51,871 nt of DNA from positions 1 to 51,871 of the forward strand of contig JBJECE010000019.1 of NCBI GenBank assembly GCA_051870755.1. Reading direction: 5' to 3'. Under the pieces are notes generated by a model. The model worked only from the letters and a program-made list of their open reading frames with translations, was not told where the DNA came from and searched no databases. The translations under genes and the position numbers were made by a program. Below, piece after piece: positions 33,692 to 43,069 of this stretch (positions within the stretch are counted from its first letter, which is position 1; each line of letters starts with the position of its first letter). The DNA is from W0P28-013 sp051870755. Lineage in GTDB: Bacteria; Bacteroidota; Bacteroidia; Bacteroidales; Paludibacteraceae.

Positions 33692-35710
33692 ATGAAAAAA
33701 TTTTACTTTTTAATTTTAGGGGGGGGTAAAGTTAAAATTTCTTACCTGCTCCTTGCATTTTTGTTTGCCACCACCACCGCCACTGCCGAGGTGCTTCTGA
33801 ACGAAAATTTTGATTATGAGGCAGAAACAGAACTTTCGGCAAGTACCAATTGGGATTTATTTGGCAAAGTTGCCAACACTACAGCCCCGATCAAAATTCA
33901 ATCATCCAACTTAACAAAAACAAACTACCAAGAAACTGCCGTCGGCGGTTCTGTTTCGTTAGGCGCCACAAATGGAGGACAAGATTTACAATATCAGTTT
34001 TCACAACCAATTTGCTATAGTGCAGAAGCCGGCAAAACGGATGTTTACTATTCTGCATTAATAAATATTGCAAATGCGCCAACAGAGAGTCCTGCACATT
34101 TTCTCTGTTTCCTTTATACCCTTTCTGATGGGACTCTTTCAAAAACAGGATTATACAGCCCTGGAGAATATGCACGTTTATTTGCCACGCAAAGTTCTGA
34201 AGGAAAATATAAATTGGGTGTGTCGCGATGCAATACAACTATCAAAACAGCCGAAACCGAACTCCTTTATAATGAAACATATTTGGTTGTAGTGAAACAC
34301 AAGTTTGTATCGGGTACAACAAATGACGAAGTCTATTTATACATCAATCCCGCAAAAGAATCTGAACCAACAGCCGCCGCAGTTTACAATGATGTTTCAG
34401 GAGCAGATATTGTAGAATCTGTTGCAGACGGCAAACCTGCACGAGGTATTCATGGCATAGAACTTTGTCAAGGTCAAACTGCTTCAAGAAACGCCGCTAC
34501 TCTTACCATCGACGCTATCCGTGTAGCCACCACATGGGACGAACTATTCCCAAGTGCGACACCGGATCCCGATCCCGAACCGGAACCCACAAAACCGGTT
34601 ATCAGTGCGCCTGCAAATATTGAATTTGGCAGCACTTACTATGTGCTGACCGGCGAATCGTACGATGTAACCGTCAATATCAAAGGTACTGACCTCGAAG
34701 ACGACGTAACCTTCGCCTCGACGTGCGACCAAGTAACGCTGTCGGCTACATCGGCCACCAAAGAGCAGGTGATGAGTGCCGAAGGTTTCGACCTGAAACT
34801 GACACTGAAAGCCACCGGCGCAACTTGCGACCCGAAACTGCAAATCACCTCGAAGAACGCCACCACCGTCGAAGTGCCTATCGCGTGGACGGTGCTACCG
34901 ACCATCGATGTGGCCGACTTGGCAGAATTGCGCGCCAAAGCCGCCACTGTCAATTTGGAAGATTTGCCGGAATTCCGCATCACAAATCCGGTTGTTGTGT
35001 CGTACCAAGACGGCAGCAACTACATCTACCTGCAAGACGACAAAGGCGGCATACGCATGAAAGATGAGTTTGGCGTATTAAGCGCCACGGCCTTGCCGAC
35101 CGGCACAAAAATAGCCGCCGGTTTGTTTGGAACAATTCAGAATAACTATGGCTACGAATTTATTCCTTATCGCGACATCACCATCGATGGCACAGCCGAA
35201 GTACAAGCCGTTACAGCCACTTTGGCCGAGATTGATGCCGACAAAGCCGCTTACGTCGATCGGCTCGTGCGTTTAGAACATGTTACATTCAAGAACGCCG
35301 GAGGAGCATTTGGTACAACGCAAGAATCTTTCTCACAAAACGATAAAGATGCTTCCTTGCGCCTATTCTCGAGCGTTACGGACATCGCCGGACAAACCAT
35401 TCCTGCGCAGGCTACCGTTGTCGGCATCTCTACATCGACCTCGGCACTGCTGATTGCGCCGCGCGGTTGGAGCGACATCACCGTCGAGTCCTCCACCGTT
35501 GCCATCGACAAGGCCACAGCCGCCACCATCTGCTACACGCACGCCGGCATGCTGATTGTCGAAAACGCCGCGACGGACATCGCCGTGTACAATCTCACCG
35601 GCATCTGTGTTGCCAAAGCCGCTGCCGCGCCACGCATCACAGTGGATCTGCCGCAAGGCGTTTATGCCGTCAAAATGGGCGGACAAACCTACAAAGTTGT
35701 TGTAAAATAA
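33692..35710 (+). CDS. Secreted T9SS (type A) cargo protein, unknown activity
   Basis: The 672-residue protein has a long N-terminal signal region, a lectin-like beta region starting VLLNENFDYE, a Pro/Asp/Glu linker (PDPDPEPEP, near residue 290), Ig-like segments, and an OB-fold-like domain (about 410-600). It ends with a type A Por sorting domain (IAVYNLTG...DLPQGVYAVKMGGQ...YKVVVK). It is therefore exported by type IX secretion. Substrate is unknown. Codons 10-12 contain eight consecutive G bases (33719-33726), splitting the signal into two hydrophobic halves; gain of one G would create an immediate TAA. Confidence 0.75.
   Translation: MKKFYFLILGGGKVKISYLLLAFLFATTTATAEVLLNENFDYEAETELSASTNWDLFGKVANTTAPIKIQSSNLTKTNYQETAVGGSVSLGATNGGQDLQYQFSQPICYSAEAGKTDVYYSALINIANAPTESPAHFLCFLYTLSDGTLSKTGLYSPGEYARLFATQSSEGKYKLGVSRCNTTIKTAETELLYNETYLVVVKHKFVSGTTNDEVYLYINPAKESEPTAAAVYNDVSGADIVESVADGKPARGIHGIELCQGQTASRNAATLTIDAIRVATTWDELFPSATPDPDPEPEPTKPVISAPANIEFGSTYYVLTGESYDVTVNIKGTDLEDDVTFASTCDQVTLSATSATKEQVMSAEGFDLKLTLKATGATCDPKLQITSKNATTVEVPIAWTVLPTIDVADLAELRAKAATVNLEDLPEFRITNPVVVSYQDGSNYIYLQDDKGGIRMKDEFGVLSATALPTGTKIAAGLFGTIQNNYGYEFIPYRDITIDGTAEVQAVTATLAEIDADKAAYVDRLVRLEHVTFKNAGGAFGTTQESFSQNDKDASLRLFSSVTDIAGQTIPAQATVVGISTSTSALLIAPRGWSDITVESSTVAIDKATAATICYTHAGMLIVENAATDIAVYNLTGICVAKAAAAPRITVDLPQGVYAVKMGGQTYKVVVK
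33719..33726 (+). repeat. G8 homopolymer in the signal-peptide region
   Basis: Eight Gs occupy codons 10-12 of the T9SS cargo gene. One extra G gives GGG GGG GGG TAA; one fewer shifts the frame. It is a candidate phase-variation tract. Confidence 0.6.
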
Positions 35711-35727
35711 CCTTTTTATCACACTTT

Positions 35728-35766
35728 CAAATGTGTGGCAACCGCAAAAAAGTTGCTGCACATTTG
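35728..35766 (+). promoter_or_regulatory. Long hairpin between the two T9SS cargo genes
   Basis: CAAATGTG (35728-35735) pairs with CACATTTG (35759-35766), and inner GCAAC (35738-35742) pairs with GTTGC (35752-35756). There is no T run after it, so it is more likely a leader or processing structure than a simple terminator. It ends 19 nt before the next ATG. Confidence 0.5.
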
Positions 35767-35785
35767 TATAAATAACCCACTGATT

Positions 35786-38065
35786 ATGAAAAAATTAGTT
35801 TCGTTATTGACTGTTTTGTCAATCGCTCTTGTGCCGTTGTCGGCCGACGACGAATTGTTGAGCAACGCCGGTTTTGAAGAATCGAAAACAGGCACGTTCG
35901 GCACAGAATTTACTGATTGGGAAATGCCGGTAGGCATGGCCGCTGTCGAAACAACCGACAAAGCAGAAGGCGCCCAAGCCCTGAAAACCGTCGAAGTAAC
36001 CATCACAACAGCGTATGTACAGCAAGCCGTTTCGATGATCGGCACCGACTTGCAAGCAGGCGACACCTGCGAGGTGCGCATACGCTACAAAGTGCTGACC
36101 GCGCAAACCGGCGGCGATGTTTGCCTCGACTGTTATTGGGAACACAGCAGGGACGGCATGTTGAAACACGACTCGGTGGCGCTACGCACACAACCATTCA
36201 CTGCCGACGTGTGGAGCGAAAAAACCGTGCGCACCACAGTGCCTGAAGGCGCCGGCCGATTCAACTTCCGCGTCGGTGTAACGAAAAAGTCGGTGGTGCT
36301 GCTCGACGACTTCAGTTTCAAACGCGTTGCCAATGCGCCATCTGAACCGCGTCTGACCGTTACGCCTACGGCGCTGAACAGCGTGTCGGCCGCCATAAAC
36401 ACCACTGCCACCATGACACCGATCACCATCCGTCAGGCCAACCTGACAACGCCCGTAACGCTCGAAATAACCGGTGCGAACCGCGATTGTTTCAGCCTAT
36501 CGACCAACAGCATCACGGCCGCCGAAGCGCAAGTCGTGGTGTCGTACCACCCGACAGCCGTCGGCACACACAAGGCAATGTTGATCATCGAGAGCGGCGC
36601 TCACCCCGAACTATCGCAAACCATCAGCCTGACGGGCAAAAGTTACGACCCCGCGCTACCGCCTACGTTGAGCATCAACCCGACCGGCATTGAACCGTTT
36701 GCTGCCGCCGTCAATACCGACAGCGTTGTTACCATACAACTGACCAGCACAAATTGCATCGATTACGTGTATGCCAAAGTAGAACACCAGCAAGGCGCCG
36801 CCTTCACCATCAGTGGTTCCATGTTCACGCAAAACACAACCGTTCCCGTGCGCATCACATTCCACCCGACGGCCGCAGGCACATACAGTTCGCGCATCAT
36901 CTTTTCGAGCGACAAAGCCGCCGATGTGGTGCTGACACTTACCGGCACAGCCACCGGCACATCGCCCACCGCCGATTACGATTCGATTTTTGTATGGGAC
37001 ATAAGCCGGCCGCGTCCGCTCTTGTTCGAAAAATTCGATGCAGTTACCCATAATCAGCAATTAGTGTTAGACGATTGGCAAAACGTTGTGCTGCAAGGAC
37101 AACGCTCGTGGTGGGGTTTCGATGCCAAAGATGCCGAAGACCACGTCATCGACCACTACGCCAAAGCCACAGCCTACGTATGGCAGCAGCAAGAATCCAC
37201 ACCGACGGAGATGTGGCTGGTAACGCCGCCACTCGACTACGTGAACGCCGCCTCGAAATTGTTCACCTTCCGCGTGATGGGCGATTTTATGTTCGACGGG
37301 CATCCTACCGCTTTGGAATTGTACTACATCGATACCATTCCCAACCAAGATCTCTACATGCAAAAAATCGACCTTGACATGCCGGCCGACAAAGATCTGA
37401 ATGGCGAATGGCGCGAATTTCACCTCGATTTGACCGAACAAAACATTGCCGACGTGTTTTTCATGGCATTCCGTTTTGTGGGCAGCAGCGGCAGCGCCAA
37501 CTCCACCACCTACTACATCGACGATGTGTCGTGGGGACGCACCGATGTGCCAACCATCAGCATCGATTCGGCCACCATCATCATGACTGCCACCGTGGCA
37601 ACGCCCATCGCATCGACACCCATCAGCGTAACCACCAAAAACCTGACTGAGCCCGTCAAACTGACTTTGGGCGGCGCCAATGCCGGCAAATTCAAGTTAT
37701 CGACCAATACGCTACCCACAACGGGCGGGCAGTTTGCCGTCGCTTTCGAATCCGACACCGAAGGCGTACACGAGGCGTATGTGAAAGCGGCATCGCGTGG
37801 TGCTGCCGACCGGTTTATCGTCATGTCCGTGTTGGTCAAGGCAGCCACCGGCCTCAACGCCATCGGCAACGATCAGGTGGCCGTTTGGGCTGACCACGCT
37901 ACCCTGCACCTGCAAGCCGATGCACCGCACCGCATCGCCGTACACGACGCCACAGGACGTTGCATCGGGCAATGGTCGGCCACATCAAGTGCAACGCTAC
38001 ATACGGCAGCCGGCATCTATTTTGTTACCATCGACAACGAAACCATCAAAATAGTCGTGCCGTAA
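35786..38065 (+). CDS. Secreted T9SS (type A) multidomain protein
   Basis: The 759-residue protein has a clear signal peptide (MKKLVSLLTVLSIALVPLSA), then a carbohydrate-binding-like domain (about residues 22-185). Repeated Ig-like segments of the type VTPTALNSVSA and INPTGIEPFAA follow, then a second jelly-roll-like region (about 420-590) and another Ig-like segment. It ends with a type A sorting domain (IAVHDATGRCIGQW...AAGIYFVTIDNETIKIVVP, read in parts). No enzyme motif is seen; adhesion or glycan binding is plausible. The frame is open from 35735, but the ATG at 35786 precedes the signal peptide. It is 75 nt after the first cargo gene. Confidence 0.75.
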   Translation: MKKLVSLLTVLSIALVPLSADDELLSNAGFEESKTGTFGTEFTDWEMPVGMAAVETTDKAEGAQALKTVEVTITTAYVQQAVSMIGTDLQAGDTCEVRIRYKVLTAQTGGDVCLDCYWEHSRDGMLKHDSVALRTQPFTADVWSEKTVRTTVPEGAGRFNFRVGVTKKSVVLLDDFSFKRVANAPSEPRLTVTPTALNSVSAAINTTATMTPITIRQANLTTPVTLEITGANRDCFSLSTNSITAAEAQVVVSYHPTAVGTHKAMLIIESGAHPELSQTISLTGKSYDPALPPTLSINPTGIEPFAAAVNTDSVVTIQLTSTNCIDYVYAKVEHQQGAAFTISGSMFTQNTTVPVRITFHPTAAGTYSSRIIFSSDKAADVVLTLTGTATGTSPTADYDSIFVWDISRPRPLLFEKFDAVTHNQQLVLDDWQNVVLQGQRSWWGFDAKDAEDHVIDHYAKATAYVWQQQESTPTEMWLVTPPLDYVNAASKLFTFRVMGDFMFDGHPTALELYYIDTIPNQDLYMQKIDLDMPADKDLNGEWREFHLDLTEQNIADVFFMAFRFVGSSGSANSTTYYIDDVSWGRTDVPTISIDSATIIMTATVATPIASTPISVTTKNLTEPVKLTLGGANAGKFKLSTNTLPTTGGQFAVAFESDTEGVHEAYVKAASRGAADRFIVMSVLVKAATGLNAIGNDQVAVWADHATLHLQADAPHRIAVHDATGRCIGQWSATSSATLHTAAGIYFVTIDNETIKIVVP

Positions 38066-38100
38066 AAACGCCGCATCAAGCCACATTCGACACTCGCAAC

Positions 38101-38136
38101 AACGGGATTGTTTGCTTTCGGGCGCAATCCCGTTTG
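38101..38136 (+). terminator. Terminator after the second T9SS gene
   Basis: AACGGGATTG (38101-38110) pairs perfectly with CAATCCCGTT (38125-38134). The T-rich tail is short and overlaps the -33 box of the next promoter. Confidence 0.7.
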
Positions 38137-38163
38137 TTATATCATACTTTTTGCGTAATTTTG
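38133..38163 (+). promoter_or_regulatory. Promoter of the 38195 membrane-protein gene
   Basis: TTTG at 38133-38136, 19-nt gap, TAATTTTG at 38156-38163: full consensus. Confidence 0.7.
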
Positions 38164-38194
38164 CAGATTGTTTGTTGTCAATATCATTCAACGC

Positions 38195-39190
38195 ATGATG
38201 CAGATTCTGAAAAAGTTACAATCGCTCTCGCCGTTGCAGCATCTCATGGTCGTCGTACTCGCCGGCGTACTGTGGTTTTTGCCCGATGTGTGTGGCACGC
38301 CCTATCCGCAAGAAACATACGCATTTGTAGTGCTCAACCGCTACCAATGGTTTGCCCTGCCGGCCTTGTGGGCACACATAGTGCAATATATTTGTTGGGT
38401 CGTCATCGTCTATTGGATAACGTTTCTGTGCGAGCATTGCCGCATACTGCCCGCGCGCACAGCGTTGCCCGTCATCGTGTTGTCAGCCATAGGCGCAGCC
38501 GACAGTCGCTGGCAGTTTTTCGACGCTTCCACTGTGGCTTTTGTGGGGTTGCTGTTGGCGTTGTCGCAACTGCTGTCGATGTACGAGCAGAAACGTGAGT
38601 GCATTGCTCAAGCCTTCAACGTCGGTTTGTTCGTTATGTGCGCCGCGCTCTTCAACTTCGACTACATTTGGTTTGTGCCGATTTTGTTGTTCGGCATCAT
38701 CTTCTTCGGGTCGATCACAGCACGCACTTTCTGCACCTTTTTGGCAGGTCTGTTTATGCCGGCATTCCTTGTCGTGGGCTGTTTCGTGTTGGCCGATCGT
38801 CTGCCCGAACTCATCGCCGGCATACCCGTTCCGACGCTCTTCGATACGCATCGCCTATTGGCGCCGCGCGCCTCCGAAGTGGCATTTGCAGGCATCTTAT
38901 GTATAGTCTTCGCATGTTCGTTGATCTGTCGTCTTGTGTCCGGCACCATCTTCAGTCTGCACACACGCTTGAACTACATATTCATCACTTGCAGCCTATT
39001 TTACACATTGGCCGTAGCAGTGATATTCATGCGATTCGATGCCTTGTTGCTCGTGCCATTGCTGTTTTTGGCACTTATCATCAGTTTCTTTTTTACCACC
39101 GGCCACACGACCAAGTGTGCCAACATCTTGTTTTGGATCGTGTTGGCGGCCGTCGTAGTATGTCGCGTTCTGTTCGTTTTTGCCCTCTGA
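38195..39190 (+). CDS. Polytopic membrane protein, unknown (possibly DUF6427-like)
   Basis: The 331-residue protein is made of many hydrophobic helices (eight or more by eye) with short polar loops. It has no recognised catalytic motif. Length and topology recall the Bacteroidota DUF6427 family, but the match is weak. Two adjacent ATGs (38195 and 38198) are possible starts; a TTG at 38168 lies within the transcript leader. It is followed 1 nt later by the DedA-like gene, so the two are probably cotranslated. Confidence 0.7.
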   Translation: MMQILKKLQSLSPLQHLMVVVLAGVLWFLPDVCGTPYPQETYAFVVLNRYQWFALPALWAHIVQYICWVVIVYWITFLCEHCRILPARTALPVIVLSAIGAADSRWQFFDASTVAFVGLLLALSQLLSMYEQKRECIAQAFNVGLFVMCAALFNFDYIWFVPILLFGIIFFGSITARTFCTFLAGLFMPAFLVVGCFVLADRLPELIAGIPVPTLFDTHRLLAPRASEVAFAGILCIVFACSLICRLVSGTIFSLHTRLNYIFITCSLFYTLAVAVIFMRFDALLLVPLLFLALIISFFFTTGHTTKCANILFWIVLAAVVVCRVLFVFAL

Positions 39191-39191
39191 C

Positions 39192-39635
39192 ATGTTGACC
39201 GATTTTGCCGAATATGGATACGCCGGCCTGTTTTTGGCAACTTTTTTGGCAGCCACCATTTTGCCGTTCAGTTCCGAAGTTGTCTTTTCGGCGTTGGTGT
39301 TTGGCGGGCTGAATGCTTGGATGTGCGTTCTCTGTGCCACCTTCGGCAATTGGTTGGGCGGCCTTACCTGCTATTGGTTGGGGCATCTCGGCAAAATAGA
39401 ATGGATCGAAAAATGGCTGCGTGTGTCGCACGACAAGATAGAACGCGCGCGCAGTTGGTTTCGGCGCTACGGCGATTGGGTTGCATTCTTCTCGTTTTTG
39501 CCGGTCGTGGGCGACATCATCGCGGTGGCGGCCGGATTTATGCGCTGCAACTTTTGGATTGCATCGACAGCCATGCTATTCGGCAAATTTGCACGCTATT
39601 TGCTGTGGATGTACATACACGGATTATTGTTCTGA
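39192..39635 (+). CDS. YqaA/DedA-like membrane protein
   Basis: The 147-residue protein fits the short YqaA branch of the VTT/DedA (SNARE-associated) family. It has a GYAGLFLATFLAATILPFSSE N-terminal segment read in two parts, a central FGNWLGGLTCYWLGHLGK re-entrant region, and FRRYGDWVAFFSFLPVVGDIIAVAAGFM, again read in parts. DedA relatives affect envelope homeostasis and may translocate lipid carriers. The ATG at 39192 is preferred to an in-frame GTG-like start at 39180 that overlaps the upstream gene. Confidence 0.85.
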   Translation: MLTDFAEYGYAGLFLATFLAATILPFSSEVVFSALVFGGLNAWMCVLCATFGNWLGGLTCYWLGHLGKIEWIEKWLRVSHDKIERARSWFRRYGDWVAFFSFLPVVGDIIAVAAGFMRCNFWIASTAMLFGKFARYLLWMYIHGLLF

Positions 39636-39699
39636 ATCCCAATAAAAAAATCCTGACAAAAAATCTATCCCGATTATTGTATAATTCAAAAAGAAAACG

Positions 39700-39707
39700 T
39701 ACATTTG
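39700..39707 (+). promoter_or_regulatory. rsfS -7 box
   Basis: TACATTTG lies 18 nt before the rsfS ATG at 39726. It likely starts the rsfS-ftsH-cdsA transcript. Confidence 0.5.
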
Positions 39708-39725
39708 TAGTTTAATTTTTAGAGT

Positions 39726-40085
39726 ATGAAAAAAGACGAAAAAACACTGATTGATGCCATCATTGCCGGCATGCAGGAGAAGAAAGCCAAACACATTGTT
39801 ACGGTTGATATGACCAAACTGAACGCCCCATGTCAGCATTTTGTGATTTGCGAAGGCGACTCCAACGTACACGTTACCTCCATTGCCTACGAGGTGAAAG
39901 ACTATGTGCGCGAACACGCCGGTCAGAAACCCTTTGCAAGCGACGGCTTCGAAAACAGCGAATGGATTGCGCTCGACTACGGCACCGTCATCGTGCATAT
40001 ATTCCGACGCGAAACACGCGCTTTCTACGACATCGAGCACCTATGGGCAGACGCCGCCATCACCGAATATCCCGACATTGATTGA
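39726..40085 (+). CDS. rsfS: Ribosomal silencing factor RsfS
   Basis: The 119-residue protein shows the RsfS/Iojap fold signature: FVICEGDSNVHVTSIAYEV, and the C-terminal WIALDYGTVIVHIF followed by FYDIEHLWADA. It binds ribosomal protein uL14 and blocks subunit joining when nutrients are low. It leads directly into ftsH (37 nt), a neighbourhood common in Bacteroidales. Confidence 0.95.
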   Translation: MKKDEKTLIDAIIAGMQEKKAKHIVTVDMTKLNAPCQHFVICEGDSNVHVTSIAYEVKDYVREHAGQKPFASDGFENSEWIALDYGTVIVHIFRRETRAFYDIEHLWADAAITEYPDID

Positions 40086-40122
40086 CGTTTCATCACCCAT
40101 CGACGACACAAACAACAACGCT

Positions 40123-42150
40123 ATGAACAAACAGCAAAACAAACCACAAACGCCACCGCCATCCAACAAACCAAAACCATTCAAACCGCGGTTCAATTTC
40201 TATTGGATTTATTTGGCCATCGGCCTGTTTTTCCTCGTTTCGGTATTCTACGACAGTAATGCCTCGTCCAAAGAAGTTACCTACTCCAAATTGGAAACCG
40301 GATTGCGCAACGGGTGTGTCAAATCGTTGACCGTAACCATCACCCAAAACCGCGTGGAAGCCGAAATAGACCCCACTTGCGCCAAACAGTTTTTTGCCGG
40401 CGAAATCGCCTCCGACGACAAACTGCCGCACATCTACACCACCGTGCCCTCGGTCGAAGAATTTTCGAAACTCATCGCCGAACTGCAAAAAGAGGCCTTG
40501 TTCACAGGCGAAGTGTCGTACAAAGACGGCAAAGACTATCTCGACATTTTTCTGTTCTCGGTACTGCCATTTTTGTTGCTCATTCTCTTTTTTGTCCTGA
40601 TGACTCGTCGCATGAACAACGGCGCCGGCGGCATTTTCAGCGTAGGCAAATCGAAAGCGCAACTATTCGACAAAGACGACAAAAGCAAAACGAAAGTAAC
40701 ATTCAAAGATGTGGCCGGATTGGCCGGTGCCAAACAGGAAGTCGAAGAGATAGTATCGTTCCTGAAAAATCCGAAAAAATATACCGATTTGGGCGGTAAA
40801 ATTCCCAAAGGCGCCCTGCTGGTAGGCCCTCCCGGAACGGGTAAGACGCTGTTGGCCAAAGCCGTAGCCGGCGAAGCCGATGTGCCGTTCTTCTCCATGT
40901 CGGGCAGCGACTTTGTGGAAATGTTCGTAGGCGTGGGTGCCAGCCGCGTGCGCGATCTCTTCCGCCAAGCCAAAGAGAAAGCGCCGTGCATCGTCTTCAT
41001 CGACGAGATTGATGCCGTAGGACGTGCGCGCGCCAGCAACATGCGCATGGGCGGCAACGACGAACGCGAAAGTACTCTGAATCAACTACTTACCGAAATG
41101 GACGGATTCGGAACAAACAGCGGCGTCATCATACTTGCAGCCACCAACCGCGCCGACATTTTGGACAAAGCGCTACTGCGCGCCGGCCGTTTCGACCGCC
41201 AGATACACGTGGAACTGCCCGATGTACACGAGCGCAAAGAGATATTCGAAGTGCATCTGAAACCGCTGAAACTCGGTGCTTCTATCGACATCGACTTCTT
41301 GGCGCGGCAAACGCCGGGTTTCTCGGGCGCCGACATCGCCAACGTGTGCAACGAAGCCGCACTCATAGCCGCCCGCCACGACAAAGCGACTGTCGAAAAA
41401 CAAGATTTTCTCGATGCCGTTGATCGCATCGTCGGCGGATTGGAGAAGAAAACCAAAATACTCACGCAAGAGGAGAAACGCAACATCGCTTTCCACGAAG
41501 CCGGACACGCCACCATCAGTTGGCTGCTGCAATACGGCAATCCGTTGGTGAAAGTTACCATCGTGCCGCGCGGCGAAGCCCTCGGTGCAGCATGGTATCT
41601 GCCCGAAGAGCGCCAACTGACCTCGAGCGAACACATACTCGACGACATCTGCTCGCTGCTGGGCGGACGCGCCGCCGAAGAGATTTTCTTCGACACGCTC
41701 GACACCGGCGCCATCAACGACCTCGAGCGCGCCACCAAAAAAGCATACGCCATGGTAGCCTATTTCGGCATGAGCGACAAATTGGCCAATATGAGTTATT
41801 ACGATTCGACCGGACAAGCCGACTACGGATTTACAAAACCATACAGCGAAAAAACGGCCGAACTCATCGATGCCGAAGCCAAGAAAATAATAGCGGAACA
41901 GTACGAACGCGCAAAAAAAATACTGACCGAACACAAAGAGGGACACAATCAATTAGCCCAAATTCTGCTCGAGCGCGAAGTGCTGTTTGCCGAAGATGTC
42001 GAAAAAGTGCTGGGCAAGCGTCCGTGGAAAAGCCGCGCCGACGAACTATTGCAAAGCGAAACACCCGCCGACGCCACACCCGATAACGACGCCACACCGG
42101 CACCGGCACCGGCACCGGAAACCGACAACGAGAGCCAAAACAACGCCTAA
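40123..42150 (+). CDS. ftsH: ATP-dependent zinc metalloprotease FtsH
   Basis: The 675-residue protein has two membrane helices (about residues 26-42 and 145-165) around a periplasmic domain. Next come the AAA domain with Walker A GPPGTGKT (about 235-242), Walker B IVFIDEIDA and the SRH ATNRADILDKALLRAGRFDR (read in parts). The zinc site is HEAGH at residues 458-462. The ATG at 40123 is chosen; the open frame runs upstream inside rsfS. The acidic tail includes a (PA)n stretch coded by four tandem CACCGG units (42095-42118), a likely length-variable spot. It degrades membrane and regulatory proteins. Confidence 0.97.
   Translation: MNKQQNKPQTPPPSNKPKPFKPRFNFYWIYLAIGLFFLVSVFYDSNASSKEVTYSKLETGLRNGCVKSLTVTITQNRVEAEIDPTCAKQFFAGEIASDDKLPHIYTTVPSVEEFSKLIAELQKEALFTGEVSYKDGKDYLDIFLFSVLPFLLLILFFVLMTRRMNNGAGGIFSVGKSKAQLFDKDDKSKTKVTFKDVAGLAGAKQEVEEIVSFLKNPKKYTDLGGKIPKGALLVGPPGTGKTLLAKAVAGEADVPFFSMSGSDFVEMFVGVGASRVRDLFRQAKEKAPCIVFIDEIDAVGRARASNMRMGGNDERESTLNQLLTEMDGFGTNSGVIILAATNRADILDKALLRAGRFDRQIHVELPDVHERKEIFEVHLKPLKLGASIDIDFLARQTPGFSGADIANVCNEAALIAARHDKATVEKQDFLDAVDRIVGGLEKKTKILTQEEKRNIAFHEAGHATISWLLQYGNPLVKVTIVPRGEALGAAWYLPEERQLTSSEHILDDICSLLGGRAAEEIFFDTLDTGAINDLERATKKAYAMVAYFGMSDKLANMSYYDSTGQADYGFTKPYSEKTAELIDAEAKKIIAEQYERAKKILTEHKEGHNQLAQILLEREVLFAEDVEKVLGKRPWKSRADELLQSETPADATPDNDATPAPAPAPETDNESQNNA
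42095..42118 (+). repeat. Tandem CACCGG x4 in the ftsH tail
   Basis: Four perfect 6-bp units encode alternating Pro/Ala near the FtsH C-terminus. Changes in copy number would stay in frame. Confidence 0.7.
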
Positions 42151-42174
42151 ACATAAACACCTAAATACCACAAC

Positions 42175-43053
42175 ATGGATTTCAGAAAAATTTTGGTACG
42201 CACACTGTCGGGAGCCGTTTTTGTGGCCATTCTCGTCAGTTCCATCATTTTCAGCGAGTGGACATTTTTGGCCATAGCGCTATTGGTGTCGTCGCTCGGC
42301 ATTAAGGAATTTCACCACATCACACATGCGCATCACCGCATCGAAGTGCAACGCGGCACGGCCATCACGGCCAACTGTTTATTGCAGTTGGGCGCCTTTG
42401 CGCACGCCTTTGCGTTCGAAATTTTTGGTTTTTTGGAAATTCCCAAGCCGCACCACGTCATTCTGTTTTTTGTGCCGTACATTTTGGTCGTTATCATCAC
42501 GTTTGTGGCCGAATTGTTTCGTCGTTGCGAACGCCCGATGCACAATCTGGCCTATTTCGTATTGGGACAAGTGTTTGTGTCGCTGCCATTTGCATCGCTC
42601 TACGGCATTCTCAGCTGGGGCGATACATGGCAACCATACTTGCTGTTGTCCATCTTCTTAATCATTTGGGTGAACGACACCTTTGCCTACCTTGTCGGCA
42701 GCGCTTTTGGCAAACATCATCTGCTGAAACATGTGTCGCCCCACAAATCGTGGGAAGGTTTTGCGGGCGGTGCCGTATTTGCCATCGGAGCCGGTCTGCT
42801 GTTGGGCTATTTCAAATTTGCGCCCACGCGCGAACTTGAACCGTTGGCTTTGTGGCAATGGGCGTTGTTTGCCGTTGTTACGGTTGTATTCGGCACGCTT
42901 GGCGACCTGTTGGAGAGTCTGTTGAAACGTGCCGTCGGCAAAAAAGATTCCGGCAACATCATACCCGGCCATGGCGGCATACTCGACCGTTTCGACAGCA
43001 CCTTATTAGCCGGTCCGGCCATCTATCTGTATCTGTTGTTTGTGTTACCATAA
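42175..43053 (+). CDS. cdsA: Phosphatidate cytidylyltransferase CdsA
   Basis: The 292-residue integral membrane enzyme makes CDP-diacylglycerol. The family signature is complete near the C-terminus: SLLKRAVGKKDSGNIIPGHGG followed by ILDRFDS (about residues 240-270). Seven or more hydrophobic segments precede it. It begins 25 nt after ftsH and is followed by a phosphatidylserine decarboxylase, so lipid-head-group genes cluster here; no phosphatidylserine synthase is in the window. Confidence 0.95.
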   Translation: MDFRKILVRTLSGAVFVAILVSSIIFSEWTFLAIALLVSSLGIKEFHHITHAHHRIEVQRGTAITANCLLQLGAFAHAFAFEIFGFLEIPKPHHVILFFVPYILVVIITFVAELFRRCERPMHNLAYFVLGQVFVSLPFASLYGILSWGDTWQPYLLLSIFLIIWVNDTFAYLVGSAFGKHHLLKHVSPHKSWEGFAGGAVFAIGAGLLLGYFKFAPTRELEPLALWQWALFAVVTVVFGTLGDLLESLLKRAVGKKDSGNIIPGHGGILDRFDSTLLAGPAIYLYLLFVLP

Positions 43054-43069
43054 AAAAATCTTGTTCGCT

